Part shown: one piece after another, positions 27,679 to 36,930 of the stretch
Layout: each line of letters opens with the position of its first letter
How positions within the stretch are numbered: position 1 is the stretch's first letter
Origin: Bacteroidota bacterium
GTDB taxonomy: Bacteria > Bacteroidota > Bacteroidia > AKYH767-A > OLB10
Direction of reading: 5' to 3'
Assembly: GCA_016714535.1 (NCBI GenBank)
Contig: JADKDR010000002.1
Location: forward strand, 558,001 to 622,000
Length of the DNA stretch: 64,000 nucleotides
Program-made: the position numbers and the translations under genes
The notes under the pieces: model-generated
Databases searched by the model: none
Seen by the model: only the letters and a program-made list of their open reading frames with translations
Told to the model about the DNA's origin: nothing

Positions 27679-29183
27679 TGGCAAAACTAACGCCATACTT
27701 ATTCCTGCCCTTTGTACTTTTTGTTTTTACGTGCAAAGGGCAGGTTTATTTTAATAATACGTATAGTAGCGGTTTGCCCGATTCGGCATTTCGTGGCGAA
27801 ACTATTCGTTCAATTGTTGAATATGAAAACGATAGTACGTATGTAATAAACTTAGTTTCGCAAAATGTAACCAATGGTGAGCTTGTTACCATTTTTACAA
27901 AACTCAACAATCAAGGCGTACCAATTTTATCGAAGCAATATGGTTATCCAAATCATTATTTTTTAGGTTTTAAATTGATAAAATTAAAAGATGGCTACAT
28001 GTTAAGTTGTGGACAAGACTATGATAATTCGCTTGCCTATAGTAAAGCTATTTTATTAAAATTGAATACGCAATTGGATACAATATGGAAAAGGGAATAC
28101 CTTGGCAATGGCACGTTCAACTATGCAATTGTAGACGTTATAGAGTCCTATGACAAAGGTTATATTGGAATTGGATTCTCCTCAAACGCAATCGACACAA
28201 TGGATATTTGGATACTCCGCACCGACTCAATGGGGAACCAACTATGGGACACAACGTTAACCCAACCATATTGGCAAAATGGATATGCCATAGCCGCAAC
28301 AGATGATAGTTGTTATATACTGGGGTGTATGGCGCAAAACGCTCCTGGTGGACCGCCACCACTAATTTGGTTGGCTAAAATGGACGATAATAAGAAGATA
28401 GCATGGAGTAAATATGTTTACGGTATTGGCGCAACAGCTATCCAAAATTTGATGAAAACTAAAGATGGCAAATTTCTTTCTATTGGTGTTAATAATAAAA
28501 GCTGGGGGCAAGGCACCAATGAGAATTATGGGTTAATTGTAAAATTTGATTCGGCAGGTAATATTTTAAAATATAAAGTTCATGGCAGTCCACTTCAACG
28601 TTCAGAATATTGGAATGCGATTGAGGAAGCAGATGGTGGTTTTATAATTAGTGGAAATATTTTTGATACAGTTCCTGGCAACTATGAAGCAGATGGGTAC
28701 ATAGTAAAACTTGACAGTGCCTTAGATACCCTTTGGACCCAAACCATAAAGATAGATAGTTTGGGTTATATTGATTACTTTTTTAATATTGCCCGTACCC
28801 ATGATGGTGGCTTTGCATGCACAGGTATGCGCATTGGTACTATACCTTACAATACTGATGGTTGGGTTATAAAATTTGATAGCCTCGGATGCCAAAGTGC
28901 CAATTGTTGGTTGGGCATAAATGAAACAACATTGCATAAAACAGATTTGCCTTTTGTATTTCCAAACCCAACAACCGATTTTTGTATTGTTCGCTTTACA
29001 CATCAAGGCCCGGTGCAAGTAGAAGTGTTTGATGCTATTGGTCGACAAATAAAAAATGTACGTGCATTACCATTTGGAGATACAGATATACATATTGACC
29101 TGCGCCAAGCACCAAATGGTATACTTTTATTAAGATTAAAAAATGGTTCAAATATTCTATCAACAAAAATTATAAAAAAATAA
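27678..29183 (+). CDS. Secreted T9SS cargo protein with propeller-like repeats
   Basis: 501 residues from ATG 27678, which overlaps the previous stop; an upstream in-frame start at 27618 lies inside that gene and would spoil the signal peptide MAKLTPYLFLPFVLFVFTCKG. The body has about six repeats of the type GLIVKFDSAGN, GYIVKLDSALDTLW and GWVIKFDSLGC, each with W/L-D-rich strands, as in Kelch- or delta-60-like propellers. The C-terminus (FPNPTTDFCIVRF to ILSTKIIKK, about 425-501) is a T9SS type A sorting domain. Surface-exposed or secreted; no enzyme motif. Coupled to the next gene, four bases away. Confidence 0.85.
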   Translation: MAKLTPYLFLPFVLFVFTCKGQVYFNNTYSSGLPDSAFRGETIRSIVEYENDSTYVINLVSQNVTNGELVTIFTKLNNQGVPILSKQYGYPNHYFLGFKLIKLKDGYMLSCGQDYDNSLAYSKAILLKLNTQLDTIWKREYLGNGTFNYAIVDVIESYDKGYIGIGFSSNAIDTMDIWILRTDSMGNQLWDTTLTQPYWQNGYAIAATDDSCYILGCMAQNAPGGPPPLIWLAKMDDNKKIAWSKYVYGIGATAIQNLMKTKDGKFLSIGVNNKSWGQGTNENYGLIVKFDSAGNILKYKVHGSPLQRSEYWNAIEEADGGFIISGNIFDTVPGNYEADGYIVKLDSALDTLWTQTIKIDSLGYIDYFFNIARTHDGGFACTGMRIGTIPYNTDGWVIKFDSLGCQSANCWLGINETTLHKTDLPFVFPNPTTDFCIVRFTHQGPVQVEVFDAIGRQIKNVRALPFGDTDIHIDLRQAPNGILLLRLKNGSNILSTKIIKK

Positions 29184-29187
29184 AATC

Positions 29188-30120
29188 ATGTTAACCAAAG
29201 TGCAATCCCGCAAGGAGGGAAAAAAACTATTGTTCTTCTTACTGTTAACTATGAGTATATACGTTGCTCAAAGTCAAACCAATGTGTATCATCCATTTCC
29301 AAACAATGGTGCAATGTGGAGTGTGAAATGGGATGGATCTTCTATTTGTCAAGATTTAGATTACTTTAGCTATGGTGATAGTGTAATTAACAACTTAATA
29401 TATCACAAAGTATGGGTAACAGGCTTAGAAAGAGTGTGCTTTATCGGATACCCAAAAGATACTATCAGCAATTATGCGGGCGCCTATCGCAACGATTCAG
29501 CTGCAAAAAAAGTATATTGGCTTGAAGCCGATAGCAGTAATGACAAACTACTTTATACTTTTGATGTGCATGTAGGCGATACCTTACCGTTAGATATTTA
29601 CAATATGTATGGTGGTACTCTACCAGTTAAAGTAAAAATGAAGGATTCTGTGTTGCTTAGTGATGGAACTTACCGCAAGGCATATTGGGTCGGTTATGCA
29701 GGGCAACCAGGTACTTTTCGTAGAATTGTAGAAGGAATTGGAAGTGAAGGCGGATTAATTGAAAGGTTATGGGATGGCATTTCTGATTTGTACATTTTAA
29801 AATGCTTTACTATGGATACGCTAAGTTTGTATCCAAATAATGGTAGCACTTGTTATCCGTATATTCCAAGCGGGTTTACACCTATTTTAAATAATATTGT
29901 ATTTAGCATTTACCCCAATCCTAACAATGGCAAATTTTATTTGCCAAAAGATTTTCGTTTCGATGCAATAAAAATTTATAATTCATTCGGTCAGGAAATA
30001 TCATTTACAATTTCAAATAAAAATGAGATTGACATAACCGAACAACCCGCTGGGCTGTATTTTGTAAAAATAAGTGCTGGTAAAAATGTGTATGTGGCCA
30101 AGGTGTTGAAGGAGGATTGA
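29188..30120 (+). CDS. Secreted T9SS cargo protein
   Basis: 310 residues. Signal region with basic start (MLTKVQSRKEGKKLLFFLL) and cleavage near VAQSQT. The middle domain is beta-rich with many Tyr/Asp (YSYGDSVINNLIYHKVW pattern) and is not recognised as a named family, though similar short proteins are common in this phylum. FSIYPNPNNGKFYLPKDF (about 232) opens a T9SS sorting domain ending YVAKVLKED. Last gene of a three-gene plus-strand set whose members are all T9SS-related. Confidence 0.82.
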   Translation: MLTKVQSRKEGKKLLFFLLLTMSIYVAQSQTNVYHPFPNNGAMWSVKWDGSSICQDLDYFSYGDSVINNLIYHKVWVTGLERVCFIGYPKDTISNYAGAYRNDSAAKKVYWLEADSSNDKLLYTFDVHVGDTLPLDIYNMYGGTLPVKVKMKDSVLLSDGTYRKAYWVGYAGQPGTFRRIVEGIGSEGGLIERLWDGISDLYILKCFTMDTLSLYPNNGSTCYPYIPSGFTPILNNIVFSIYPNPNNGKFYLPKDFRFDAIKIYNSFGQEISFTISNKNEIDITEQPAGLYFVKISAGKNVYVAKVLKED

Positions 30121-30236
30121 GGAAATTAAAAATTGAAGATTTAGATTTGTAAGATGATACAATTTTATAAAATATATTTTTCAAACTTTATCAGCTTGAA
30201 GTAAGCTTGAAGGGAAAGATAAAAATTTGACGACCA

Positions 30237-30533
30237 TCAACTAAAATCAATCTCCGTACTATCACCAATATTTAAACTTTGGCTAAAGCCTTTAAGATAT
30301 GCATCGCTGCCAATAACAGAATGATGCAAGGTGGCTGTTTCGAGTTGTGAGTATGAACCAATTATAGAATCGCTTATTATTGATGTGCTAATAATGGTGT
30401 GTTCGCCAATCGATACATTAGGGCCTATAATAGAATCGCTAATGCGGCAATTTTCGGCAATGCTCACAGGCTCAATAACTATCGTATTTGGAAAACGATA
30501 TTTAATTTCCCCACCGCTCGTCCGCATTTGCAA
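30237..30533 (-). pseudogene. C-terminal remnant of a sugar-phosphate nucleotidyltransferase
   Basis: 98 codons encode only the C-terminal left-handed beta-helix of a GlmU/RmlA-long-type nucleotidyltransferase: hexapeptide turns IEPVSIAENCRISDSIIGP, VSIGEHTIISTSIIS and HHSVIGSDAYLKG, then the conserved ending SLNIGDSTEIDFS. The N-terminal catalytic domain is missing. The apparent start codons (30528-30533) lie inside the REP-like repeat copy at 30514-30550, so the true gene ends its homology around 30515 and the repeat marks the break point. It is probably not expressed as a useful product. Confidence 0.8.
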
Positions 30534-30550
30534 TGCGGATGTACCAAATT
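30514..30550. repeat. REP-like dispersed repeat, copy 2
   Basis: CCGCTCGTCCGCATTTGCAA... ending ACCAAATT; contains the perfect palindrome CCGCATT-TGC-AATGCGG. It differs from the copy at 19734 at three positions. It coincides with the 5' end of the nucleotidyltransferase remnant. Confidence 0.78.
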
Positions 30551-30556
30551 ATTTTC

Positions 30557-30594
30557 CACCACTCATCCGAATTTACAATCCAGATTTACCATGT
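30557..30594. repeat. REP-like repeat, diverged tandem copy 3
   Basis: CCACTCATCCGAATTTACAA... ACCATG aligns with copy 2 in the same direction, seven bases behind it, with about nine differences; the palindrome is decayed. It suggests an old tandem duplication of the element. Confidence 0.6.
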
Positions 30595-30801
30595 TCACCT
30601 TCTCGCACTCATTACAAATCCATGGCCTTCACCACCCAATTTAACACCATCGAAACGCTACCGTTCTTGTCAGAAATTTTCTGCTTTTTATTTTCGATAG
30701 TATAACATGGTTTTGAAAAAAGGGAATTAGAATTTTATAAATCAGAATTAGATTAATTACATGTTGAATCAGAAATGGCAAAAAAAAATTACAGCTTCTA
30801 C

Positions 30802-31554
30802 TTATTCATCAAACCACGCCATTAAATCCTGTGGCTTGAGTATTCGTTTCTCATCAGTCATAAAGTCACGATTAATCATCCCATCTTTAAATTGTAAAAG
30901 CCTATTGCCATATTGAATAGCATCGCGCATCGAATGTGTAATATAAAGCACACAGAGTTTTTTTTCGGTTGCCAGTTGTTTTGAAAGATGCATCACCAAT
31001 GTTGCCGATTTGGGATCGAGTGCCGCTGTAGGTTCATCAAGCATGAGTATGCTGCAATTGCTTTGTGCTGCCATCAGTAGCGATAATGCCTGCCGTTGTC
31101 CACCCGATAAGTTGCCAACCAACGAATCTAGTTTTGCTTCCAGCCCCATTTCAATTTTTGCAACCGATTCCTGAACCTGCTTGCGGAAATCTGAATTGAT
31201 CCTGTTAAACAGCGTACGCGGATTATTTCGCAAATAAGCAATCCTAAAATTTTCTACAATTGACAGATCGGAAATAGTGCCCGTAGTTGGGTTTTGAAAA
31301 AGGCGCGCTATCAAGCGACTCCGCTCGTGTTCTGCTTGTCGATTAACATTTGTGTTTTCTATCAGTATGTTTCCCGAATCGGGCTGCAGGCTGCCAGCTA
31401 TTACGTTTAAGAATGTGGATTTACCAGAACCATTATGCCCAATAATTGTTACAAATTCTCCAGCGTTTATAGTTACCGTTACATGCTGCATGGCCTTCAC
31501 CTGGTCAGGCGTATTTTTATTGAAGGTGACACATATATTCTCTAGTGCGATCAT
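30802..31554 (-). CDS. ABC importer ATPase (COG1101/TrpZ-like)
   Basis: Nucleotide-binding subunit, 250 residues. Walker A GHNGSGKST near residue 38, Q-loop LFQNPTTGTISDLS, signature NLSGGQRQALSLL, Walker B ILMLDEPTAALDPK and H-loop YITHSMRDA. The long region after the Q-loop and the companion genes place it in the COG1101 family that goes with COG4120 permeases and COG2984 binding proteins; some of these import tryptophan (TrpXYZ) or other amino-acid-like compounds. Its start overlaps the permease stop by four bases (ATGA). Confidence 0.92.
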   Translation of the reverse strand: MIALENICVTFNKNTPDQVKAMQHVTVTINAGEFVTIIGHNGSGKSTFLNVIAGSLQPDSGNILIENTNVNRQAEHERSRLIARLFQNPTTGTISDLSIVENFRIAYLRNNPRTLFNRINSDFRKQVQESVAKIEMGLEAKLDSLVGNLSGGQRQALSLLMAAQSNCSILMLDEPTAALDPKSATLVMHLSKQLATEKKLCVLYITHSMRDAIQYGNRLLQFKDGMINRDFMTDEKRILKPQDLMAWFDE

Positions 31555-32393
31555 GCAGTTTTTTTCTTGGCCGAATAGGTAAGTAATACAACCAGCAAAA
31601 TAGTTAGTGCCTGCATAAGTCGCAGCAGGTCGGTATTCAATTCAAGCGTAAGAATAAAAGCAAACAGCAGTCGCAATAATAGCATGCCGGCTACAATGCA
31701 CATCAGCCTGAAGAATAAATGCGGTTTAGGAAAAAACGAATGGGCGGCTTCGCCAATCATCACTGCTGCAAGCCCCATCACCACAATGCCTGTGCCCATA
31801 TTAATATCAGCAAATTGTTGCAGCATACATACCATAGCGCCTGCACCGGCTGTAAACATGTTGGCAATGGCAAGGCCTTTAATTTTTAATAGAGGGGTAT
31901 TCACAGCATTTGCTTTCAGCATGGCCTCATTACTTCCAATAGCACGAAGCAAAATTCCAAAATCGGAGGTAAGAACAAAGTAATGTTTCACAATAACCAA
32001 TAGCACAAATGCTGTTAACCATAACCCTATATGTTGTGTGAATTCGAATGGCGAATTTGCCAAAGGCAAATTGCTGCGGCCCATTATAACCAGATTAACA
32101 GAGTACAAAGCAGTCATCACAATAATGCCGCTAAGCATAATGTGTACCTTAAGCTTTGTATGTATAAGTCCTGTTATGCCTCCGGCACATGCCCCTGCAC
32201 ACACGGCCAGTATCACTACCAAAATAGGATTGGCTTGTTGTGCAAGTCCTGTCGCTACAATCGCTCCGCCAAGTGTAAAAGTACCATCCGTAGTAAGGTC
32301 AGGCAATTGTAAAACGCGCATACCGGTATACAAGCCAAGTGCCAAGAGCGCATAGCATAAACCTAAATTTATTGCATTTAAATAAAGCTCCAT
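31551..32393 (-). CDS. ABC importer permease (COG4120/TrpY-like)
   Basis: 280 residues with about eight hydrophobic segments. It starts directly in a TM region (LNAINLGLCYALLALGLYTGMRV) and contains LPDLTTDGTFTLGGAIVATGL, the conserved motif of BPD_transp_2-type permeases, and MGTGIVVMGLAAVMIGEA near residue 200. It is the membrane part of the importer formed with its two neighbours: 13 bases behind the binding-protein gene, and coupled to the ATPase gene by a four-base overlap. Confidence 0.92.
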   Translation of the reverse strand: MELYLNAINLGLCYALLALGLYTGMRVLQLPDLTTDGTFTLGGAIVATGLAQQANPILVVILAVCAGACAGGITGLIHTKLKVHIMLSGIIVMTALYSVNLVIMGRSNLPLANSPFEFTQHIGLWLTAFVLLVIVKHYFVLTSDFGILLRAIGSNEAMLKANAVNTPLLKIKGLAIANMFTAGAGAMVCMLQQFADINMGTGIVVMGLAAVMIGEAAHSFFPKPHLFFRLMCIVAGMLLLRLLFAFILTLELNTDLLRLMQALTILLVVLLTYSAKKKTA

Positions 32394-32406
32394 GTATTAA
32401 CTTTTC

Positions 32407-33375
32407 TTATTCAATTACCTCAAACCCCATGGGCAGTTCAATGCCAAATTTTGTTGCTTGCTTTTTATTAATTACAAAGTGGCGATTCGCCACTTCTTGC
32501 AAACTTAGTTGTTTGGTATTTTTTGTTTTAAGGTAAACGGCAGCCTGCACACCGGCCTGATAGCCCCATTGATAAAAGTTAGCGCCATACGAAGCAAGTG
32601 CACCGCGTGCTACAAGACCTGCCTCGCTGGTAAATATGGGGACACTTGCTTTTTCGCAGCTGCGGGAAATGGTTTCGAATGCCGAAAAAATTATATTGTC
32701 GGGGAGAGCAAAGAAGGCATCAATATTTTTCGCAAGCAATGCATCTGTAACTGCTTGTGCTTCTCCCGATGAACTTACACTCAACACCACCAATTCAATT
32801 CCTTGCCGCTTACATGCGTTAGTAATTACTTCAAGTGCATCGCGGGATTGCGATTCTGCCTGATTACACATTACCCCAACTTTTTTTATTTGTGGCATTA
32901 GCCGTTGCATCACTACTACCGAAGTATCCAGGTAATTTAAAACTTCATACACCCCAAACAAATTTTTAGGTTTTTCTCCATCTATCTGCAGGCCTGCAAT
33001 ATCAGGCCGTGGAGCTACCATCATTACAATAGGAATAGTTTTGGTTTGCTTAGCTGCCGCTATGGTTGCCTGCGTGCTGTTGGTAGCAATTAATATTTTA
33101 TTTGCTGCAACCATACTTTGGCTTGCTTGCACCAAAGTTGCAAGATCGCCTTGTGCATTCAAAAATTTAATGCGAACAGTAGAATCATTCACATACCCTG
33201 CTTTGGCAAGGGCAGCAACAAAGCCATCGCGTGCCTGACTAATGGTGGCATCTTCAAAAGCATCCAAAAATCCTATTTCAGGCATGCGGCCATCACCTTT
33301 ATTCGTACATGAAAATAAATGTACTGTTAGCAAAACACAAACTAACCAGCCGTAACTGCTTTTCTTAATTATCAT
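32407..33375 (-). CDS. ABC substrate-binding lipoprotein (COG2984/TrpX-like)
   Basis: 322 residues. Lipoprotein signal LVCVLLTVHLFSCTNKGDG with Cys near residue 23. The mature part fits the ABC_sub_bind (PF04392-type) pattern: PEIGFLDAFEDATISQARDGF, ATNSTQATIAAAKQTKTIPIVMM, KKVGVMCNQAESQS and GALASYGANFYQWGYQAG, in two Rossmann-like lobes. In characterised members the ligand is tryptophan or a related aromatic compound; here it is unknown. Start ATG 33375 overlaps the stop of the MazG-like gene by four bases, so folA, mazG and the transporter form one coupled operon. Confidence 0.92.
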   Translation of the reverse strand: MIIKKSSYGWLVCVLLTVHLFSCTNKGDGRMPEIGFLDAFEDATISQARDGFVAALAKAGYVNDSTVRIKFLNAQGDLATLVQASQSMVAANKILIATNSTQATIAAAKQTKTIPIVMMVAPRPDIAGLQIDGEKPKNLFGVYEVLNYLDTSVVVMQRLMPQIKKVGVMCNQAESQSRDALEVITNACKRQGIELVVLSVSSSGEAQAVTDALLAKNIDAFFALPDNIIFSAFETISRSCEKASVPIFTSEAGLVARGALASYGANFYQWGYQAGVQAAVYLKTKNTKQLSLQEVANRHFVINKKQATKFGIELPMGFEVIE

Positions 33376-33704
33376 GTTGGATTTATTTTTTTATTTTGCT
33401 GATGCCTTGTAGCATCGCGTGTAGTTTTCTTTTCCAGGTTTTGTTTCAATGCTTCTTCCAGATTTACACCGGTTTGATTTGCAAGGCAAATCAACACAAA
33501 CAATACATCGGCCATTTCATCGCCAAGGTTATGTTCCTCTTCTTTGTTTTTAAACGATTGCTCACCATACTTACGTGCCACAATGCGCGCAAGCTCTCCC
33601 GTTTCTTCCATGAGTAAAGCCATGTTGGTGAGTTCGTTAAAATATCTGACTCCTACGGTTTTTATCCAACCATCAATTTCTTGTTGCGCCTCAATTATGG
33701 TCAT
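33372..33704 (-). CDS. MazG-like nucleotide pyrophosphohydrolase
   Basis: 110 residues, one four-helix MazG domain. Metal-binding motifs LLMEETGELARI (ExxE) at about 30-41 and NLGDEMADVLFVLICLA (ExxD) at about 60-75 are intact. Members hydrolyse (d)NTPs to monophosphates and pyrophosphate, cleaning non-canonical or excess nucleotides. Four-base overlaps on both sides (with folA upstream and the binding protein downstream) show tight translational coupling. A nucleotide-housekeeping role beside folA and thyA makes sense; the exact substrate is unknown. Confidence 0.92.
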   Translation of the reverse strand: MTIIEAQQEIDGWIKTVGVRYFNELTNMALLMEETGELARIVARKYGEQSFKNKEEEHNLGDEMADVLFVLICLANQTGVNLEEALKQNLEKKTTRDATRHQQNKKINPT

Positions 33705-34216
33705 ACGTTTTTCAAATTGTCATTTTTTTTCATTACAAAAAATTCAAAATCGAATTCATTTTTTTCATTTTTAGCATAGTTCCTTTGTTCTGTTATTTCC
33801 CAATCATTCATGTTGATTTCAGGAAAATAAACATCGGCATCTTCAAAGGTAGCATCAACTATGGTCAGGTATAATTTATCAGCCAGTGGCAACCCTAGTT
33901 GGTATAATTGTGCACCACCTATGATGAAAACTTCTTCTTCGCCTTTGCATAATGCAAAGGCATCTGCAAGGCTACTCACAGTGGTAACTCCTTCTATTTT
34001 TAAGTTCTTGTTTTTCGAAACCACAATATTTTTCCTGTTGGGTAATGGCCGCATAATGCTTTCATAAGTTTTGCGACCCATAATGATGGTATGTCCTGTA
34101 GTTAGTTGTTTAAATAATTTTAAGTCATCCGAAAGCTTCCACAGCAACTGATTGTTTTTTCCTATGGCATTGTTTTTTCCTATGGCTACAATGATGCTAA
34201 TACCTGGAGTACTCAT
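33701..34216 (-). CDS. folA: Dihydrofolate reductase
   Basis: 171 residues, reduces dihydrofolate to tetrahydrofolate with NADPH. Seen: ISIIVAIGKNNAIGKNNQLLW (start, substrate loop), LSDDLKLFKQLTTGHTIIMGRKTYES with the catalytic Asp and the GRKT nucleotide motif, and EVFIIGGAQLYQLGL near 105. Length and motifs are standard. It lies 158 bases behind thyA on the same strand and continues the folate/thymidylate pair; it overlaps mazG by four bases. Trimethoprim-target type. Confidence 0.97.
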   Translation of the reverse strand: MSTPGISIIVAIGKNNAIGKNNQLLWKLSDDLKLFKQLTTGHTIIMGRKTYESIMRPLPNRKNIVVSKNKNLKIEGVTTVSSLADAFALCKGEEEVFIIGGAQLYQLGLPLADKLYLTIVDATFEDADVYFPEINMNDWEITEQRNYAKNEKNEFDFEFFVMKKNDNLKNV

Positions 34217-34374
34217 ACGTGCTAAATTTTTACTGCAAAGGTTTAGAATTGGCAGCTTCTTTTAAATATAATTCAGTGTGAATGTAAGTATAAAATATTC
34301 GAATTATTTGCATTCATAACTATAACAAATAGGAAGAAGCAAAGGTTTAATTGAGGCAGCTTTTCTAACTATAA

Positions 34375-35169
34375 CTATACTGCCACTTGTCCTTTTATGG
34401 CCGGGTGGCATTGATAGTTTTCAATTACGATATCCTCAAATTTAAAGGCAAACACATCTCGTACATTCGGATTTAATTTTAGTGTTGGCAAGGGAAGTGG
34501 TGTGCGCGTAAGCTGCAGATTCACCTGCTCCATATGATTGTTATAAATGTGAGCATCGCCAAAGGTGTGAATAAACTCGCCTGCAAGGAGGCCGCAGCAA
34601 TGTGCCACCATTTCGGTAAGCAACGCATACGAGGCTATGTTGAATGGCACCCCCAGAAAAATATCAGCACTACGCTGATACAACTGACAACTTAATTTTC
34701 CATCAATTACATAAAACTGAAACAAGCTATGACAAGGAGGTAAAGCCATCGAATCTACATCTGCAACATTCCATGCACTAACCAGTAACCTGCGCGAGTC
34801 TGGATTTTTTTTAATCATCGCTATCACTTGTGCCAGTTGATCTATTACACGGCCATCAGCGGTTTCCCATTTGCGCCACTGCTTTCCATATACAGGGCCA
34901 AGGTCGCCATGCTCATCAGCCCATTCATCCCAAATGCTTACACCATTGTTTTTCAAATAGGCTATATTTGTATCTCCCGAAATAAACCACAACAACTCAT
35001 GAATAATACTGCGCAGATGCAGCTTTTTGGTTGTTACCATCGGGAATCCATCAGCCAGATTAAAGCGCATTTGATAACCAAATATACTCTTGGTTCCGGT
35101 GCCTGTGCGGTCATGTTTTTGCACCCCGTGTTGCATCACATGTTTTAGTAAGTCAAGATATTGCTGCAT
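34375..35169 (-). CDS. thyA: Thymidylate synthase
   Basis: ThyA, converting dUMP and methylene-tetrahydrofolate to dTMP and dihydrofolate. An in-frame ORF begins at 35253, but ATG 35169 gives MQQYLDLLKHVMQHGVQKHDR, the standard N-terminus, and exactly 264 residues as in E. coli. Catalytic Cys146 in MALPPCHSLF is present, with RTGTGTKSIFGYQMRF and the FGDAHIYNNHMEQV segment. Its dihydrofolate product is recycled by the folA product encoded next. No frameshift. Confidence 0.97.
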   Translation of the reverse strand: MQQYLDLLKHVMQHGVQKHDRTGTGTKSIFGYQMRFNLADGFPMVTTKKLHLRSIIHELLWFISGDTNIAYLKNNGVSIWDEWADEHGDLGPVYGKQWRKWETADGRVIDQLAQVIAMIKKNPDSRRLLVSAWNVADVDSMALPPCHSLFQFYVIDGKLSCQLYQRSADIFLGVPFNIASYALLTEMVAHCCGLLAGEFIHTFGDAHIYNNHMEQVNLQLTRTPLPLPTLKLNPNVRDVFAFKFEDIVIENYQCHPAIKGQVAV

Positions 35170-35286
35170 CTTAATAATTTGAATGAGGTTGCAAAGGTAG
35201 GCAATGTTCATTTGCAAAATTTTGCTCACATACTTAAAATACCAACAAAGCATTTATAACATGCACATCTAAGTTTATAAAAAACC

Positions 35287-35317
35287 ATTTGTGTTTATAT
35301 ACAAATCTTGTAGGTTT
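35287..35317 (+). promoter_or_regulatory. Promoter of metK
   Basis: TTTG (35287-35290), exactly 19 bases, TAGGTTTG (35310-35317): a perfect match to the Bacteroidota consensus. It predicts a leader of about 110 bases before the metK ATG. I see no SAM riboswitch core in that leader. Confidence 0.82.
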
Positions 35318-35437
35318 GCAGCCCTTCAAAGTTGACAAGGCAGGATTAATAAAACTTGACCTTTATCACTTAACAAAGCAAGACATTCAAAAAATATATT
35401 TTTTAAACAGAAATACACGATAAAAAAAATTTAAAAT

Positions 35438-36691
35438 ATGGCATATTTATTCACCTCAGAATCCGTATCCGAAGGACATCCGGACAAAGTAGCCGATCAG
35501 ATAAGCGATGCATTAATTGATCATTTTCTTGCCTATGACCCAAGCAGCAAAGTTGCTTGCGAAACGCTCGTAACTACCGGGCAGGTAGTACTTGCGGGTG
35601 AAGTAAAATCATCGGCATACCTTGATGTGCAAGAAATTGCGCGCGAAGTTATTGGCAAAATAGGCTACACCAAAAGCGAATATATGTTTGAGGCACACTC
35701 ATGCGGAGTGCTAAGTGCAATACACGAGCAGTCGGCCGATATTAATCGCGGTGTTGAGCGCAAAAATCCAATGGATCAGGGAGCAGGCGATCAGGGAATG
35801 ATGTTTGGTTATGCCTGTCGCGAAACAGATAATTACATGCCACTGCCTTTAGAACTTGCCCATTTATTGTTGCGCGAGTTAGCCGACATTCGCAAAGAAC
35901 AAAAAACGATGAAATACCTGCGCCCCGATGCTAAAAGCCAGGTTACAATTGAGTATGATGATAACAACAAACCGGTACGTATAGATGCAATAGTAATTAG
36001 CACGCAGCACGATGACTTTGATAAAGATGCCGTAATGCTTAAGAAGATAAAGGATGACGTAATCAACATACTGGTGCCACGTGTAATGAAAAAATTGCCT
36101 AAGCGTGTGCAGGCATTATTCAATAATAAAATTGTGTACCATGTAAATCCAACCGGTAAGTTTGTAATTGGTGGACCACATGGAGATACCGGCCTTACAG
36201 GGCGTAAGATTATTGTTGATACCTATGGTGGCAAAGGTGCACATGGTGGTGGAGCATTCTCTGGCAAAGATCCAAGTAAGGTGGACCGTAGCGCAGCATA
36301 TGCTACCCGACACATTGCAAAGAACATGGTAGCAGCAGGCCTGTGCGATGAAGTATTGGTACAAGTAGCATACGCCATAGGCGTTGCCAAGCCAGTTGGA
36401 CTTTATATCAATACTTACGGTAGTTCAAAAGTACAAATGACCGATGGTGCCATTGCCAAAAAAATAGAAACCATATTTGACATGCGACCCTATGCCATTG
36501 AACAACGTTTCAATTTGCGCACACCTATCTACTCCGAAACCGCATCATACGGCCACATGGGACGCAATACCAAAGAAGTAACCAAAATATTCAACAAAGG
36601 AAAAGTCAACGAGAAAAAAATCAAAGTCAAACTATTTCCATGGGAAGAATTGAATTACGTGCAAGCCATTAAAAAAGCATTCGCACTATAA
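35438..36691 (+). CDS. metK: S-adenosylmethionine synthetase
   Basis: MetK, 417 residues, makes S-adenosylmethionine from methionine and ATP. Motifs: SEGHPDKVADQISDALID near residue 10, GAGDQGMMFGYA near 112, HVNPTGKFVIGGPHGDTGLTGRK (positions 230-252 in part) and GGGAFSGKDPSKVDRSAAY. Slightly longer than the 384 residues of E. coli, with an insertion typical of Bacteroidota. Monocistronic: own promoter at 35287-35317 and terminator at 36718-36747. Housekeeping, intact. Confidence 0.98.
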   Translation: MAYLFTSESVSEGHPDKVADQISDALIDHFLAYDPSSKVACETLVTTGQVVLAGEVKSSAYLDVQEIAREVIGKIGYTKSEYMFEAHSCGVLSAIHEQSADINRGVERKNPMDQGAGDQGMMFGYACRETDNYMPLPLELAHLLLRELADIRKEQKTMKYLRPDAKSQVTIEYDDNNKPVRIDAIVISTQHDDFDKDAVMLKKIKDDVINILVPRVMKKLPKRVQALFNNKIVYHVNPTGKFVIGGPHGDTGLTGRKIIVDTYGGKGAHGGGAFSGKDPSKVDRSAAYATRHIAKNMVAAGLCDEVLVQVAYAIGVAKPVGLYINTYGSSKVQMTDGAIAKKIETIFDMRPYAIEQRFNLRTPIYSETASYGHMGRNTKEVTKIFNKGKVNEKKIKVKLFPWEELNYVQAIKKAFAL

Positions 36692-36717
36692 GCAATTGCA
36701 AATCCACGTAATAAACG

Positions 36718-36747
36718 AACCGCAGCCACACCGTTGCGGTTTTTTTA
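36718..36747 (+). terminator. Terminator after metK
   Basis: AACCGCA (36718-36724) and TGCGGTT (36735-36741) with a 10-base loop, followed by T7. Confidence 0.88.
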
Positions 36748-36930
36748 TGATTAAGAAACAGCGGACATCTCCTTGCAAATTACAATGAGTTCCCGCTTTA
36801 CACTCCAATCTTTTTTTTGGTGCGATCGAAAAATAAAAAAAAGGATTTCCGCTACAATCGGGGTTAGTGATAAATAATTATTCCTTCGGTTTTTTAGTTT
36901 ATCCATTGCCTATGCTTGGAGTTTTCTTTT

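Noticed and set aside
30331..30705. Plus-strand ORF over the nucleotidyltransferase remnant and REP-like repeats
   Set aside because: It is antisense to the recognisable beta-helix remnant and reads through the repeats.
35318..35437. SAM riboswitch upstream of metK
   Set aside because: The leader was read for the conserved SAM-I/II cores; none was recognised.
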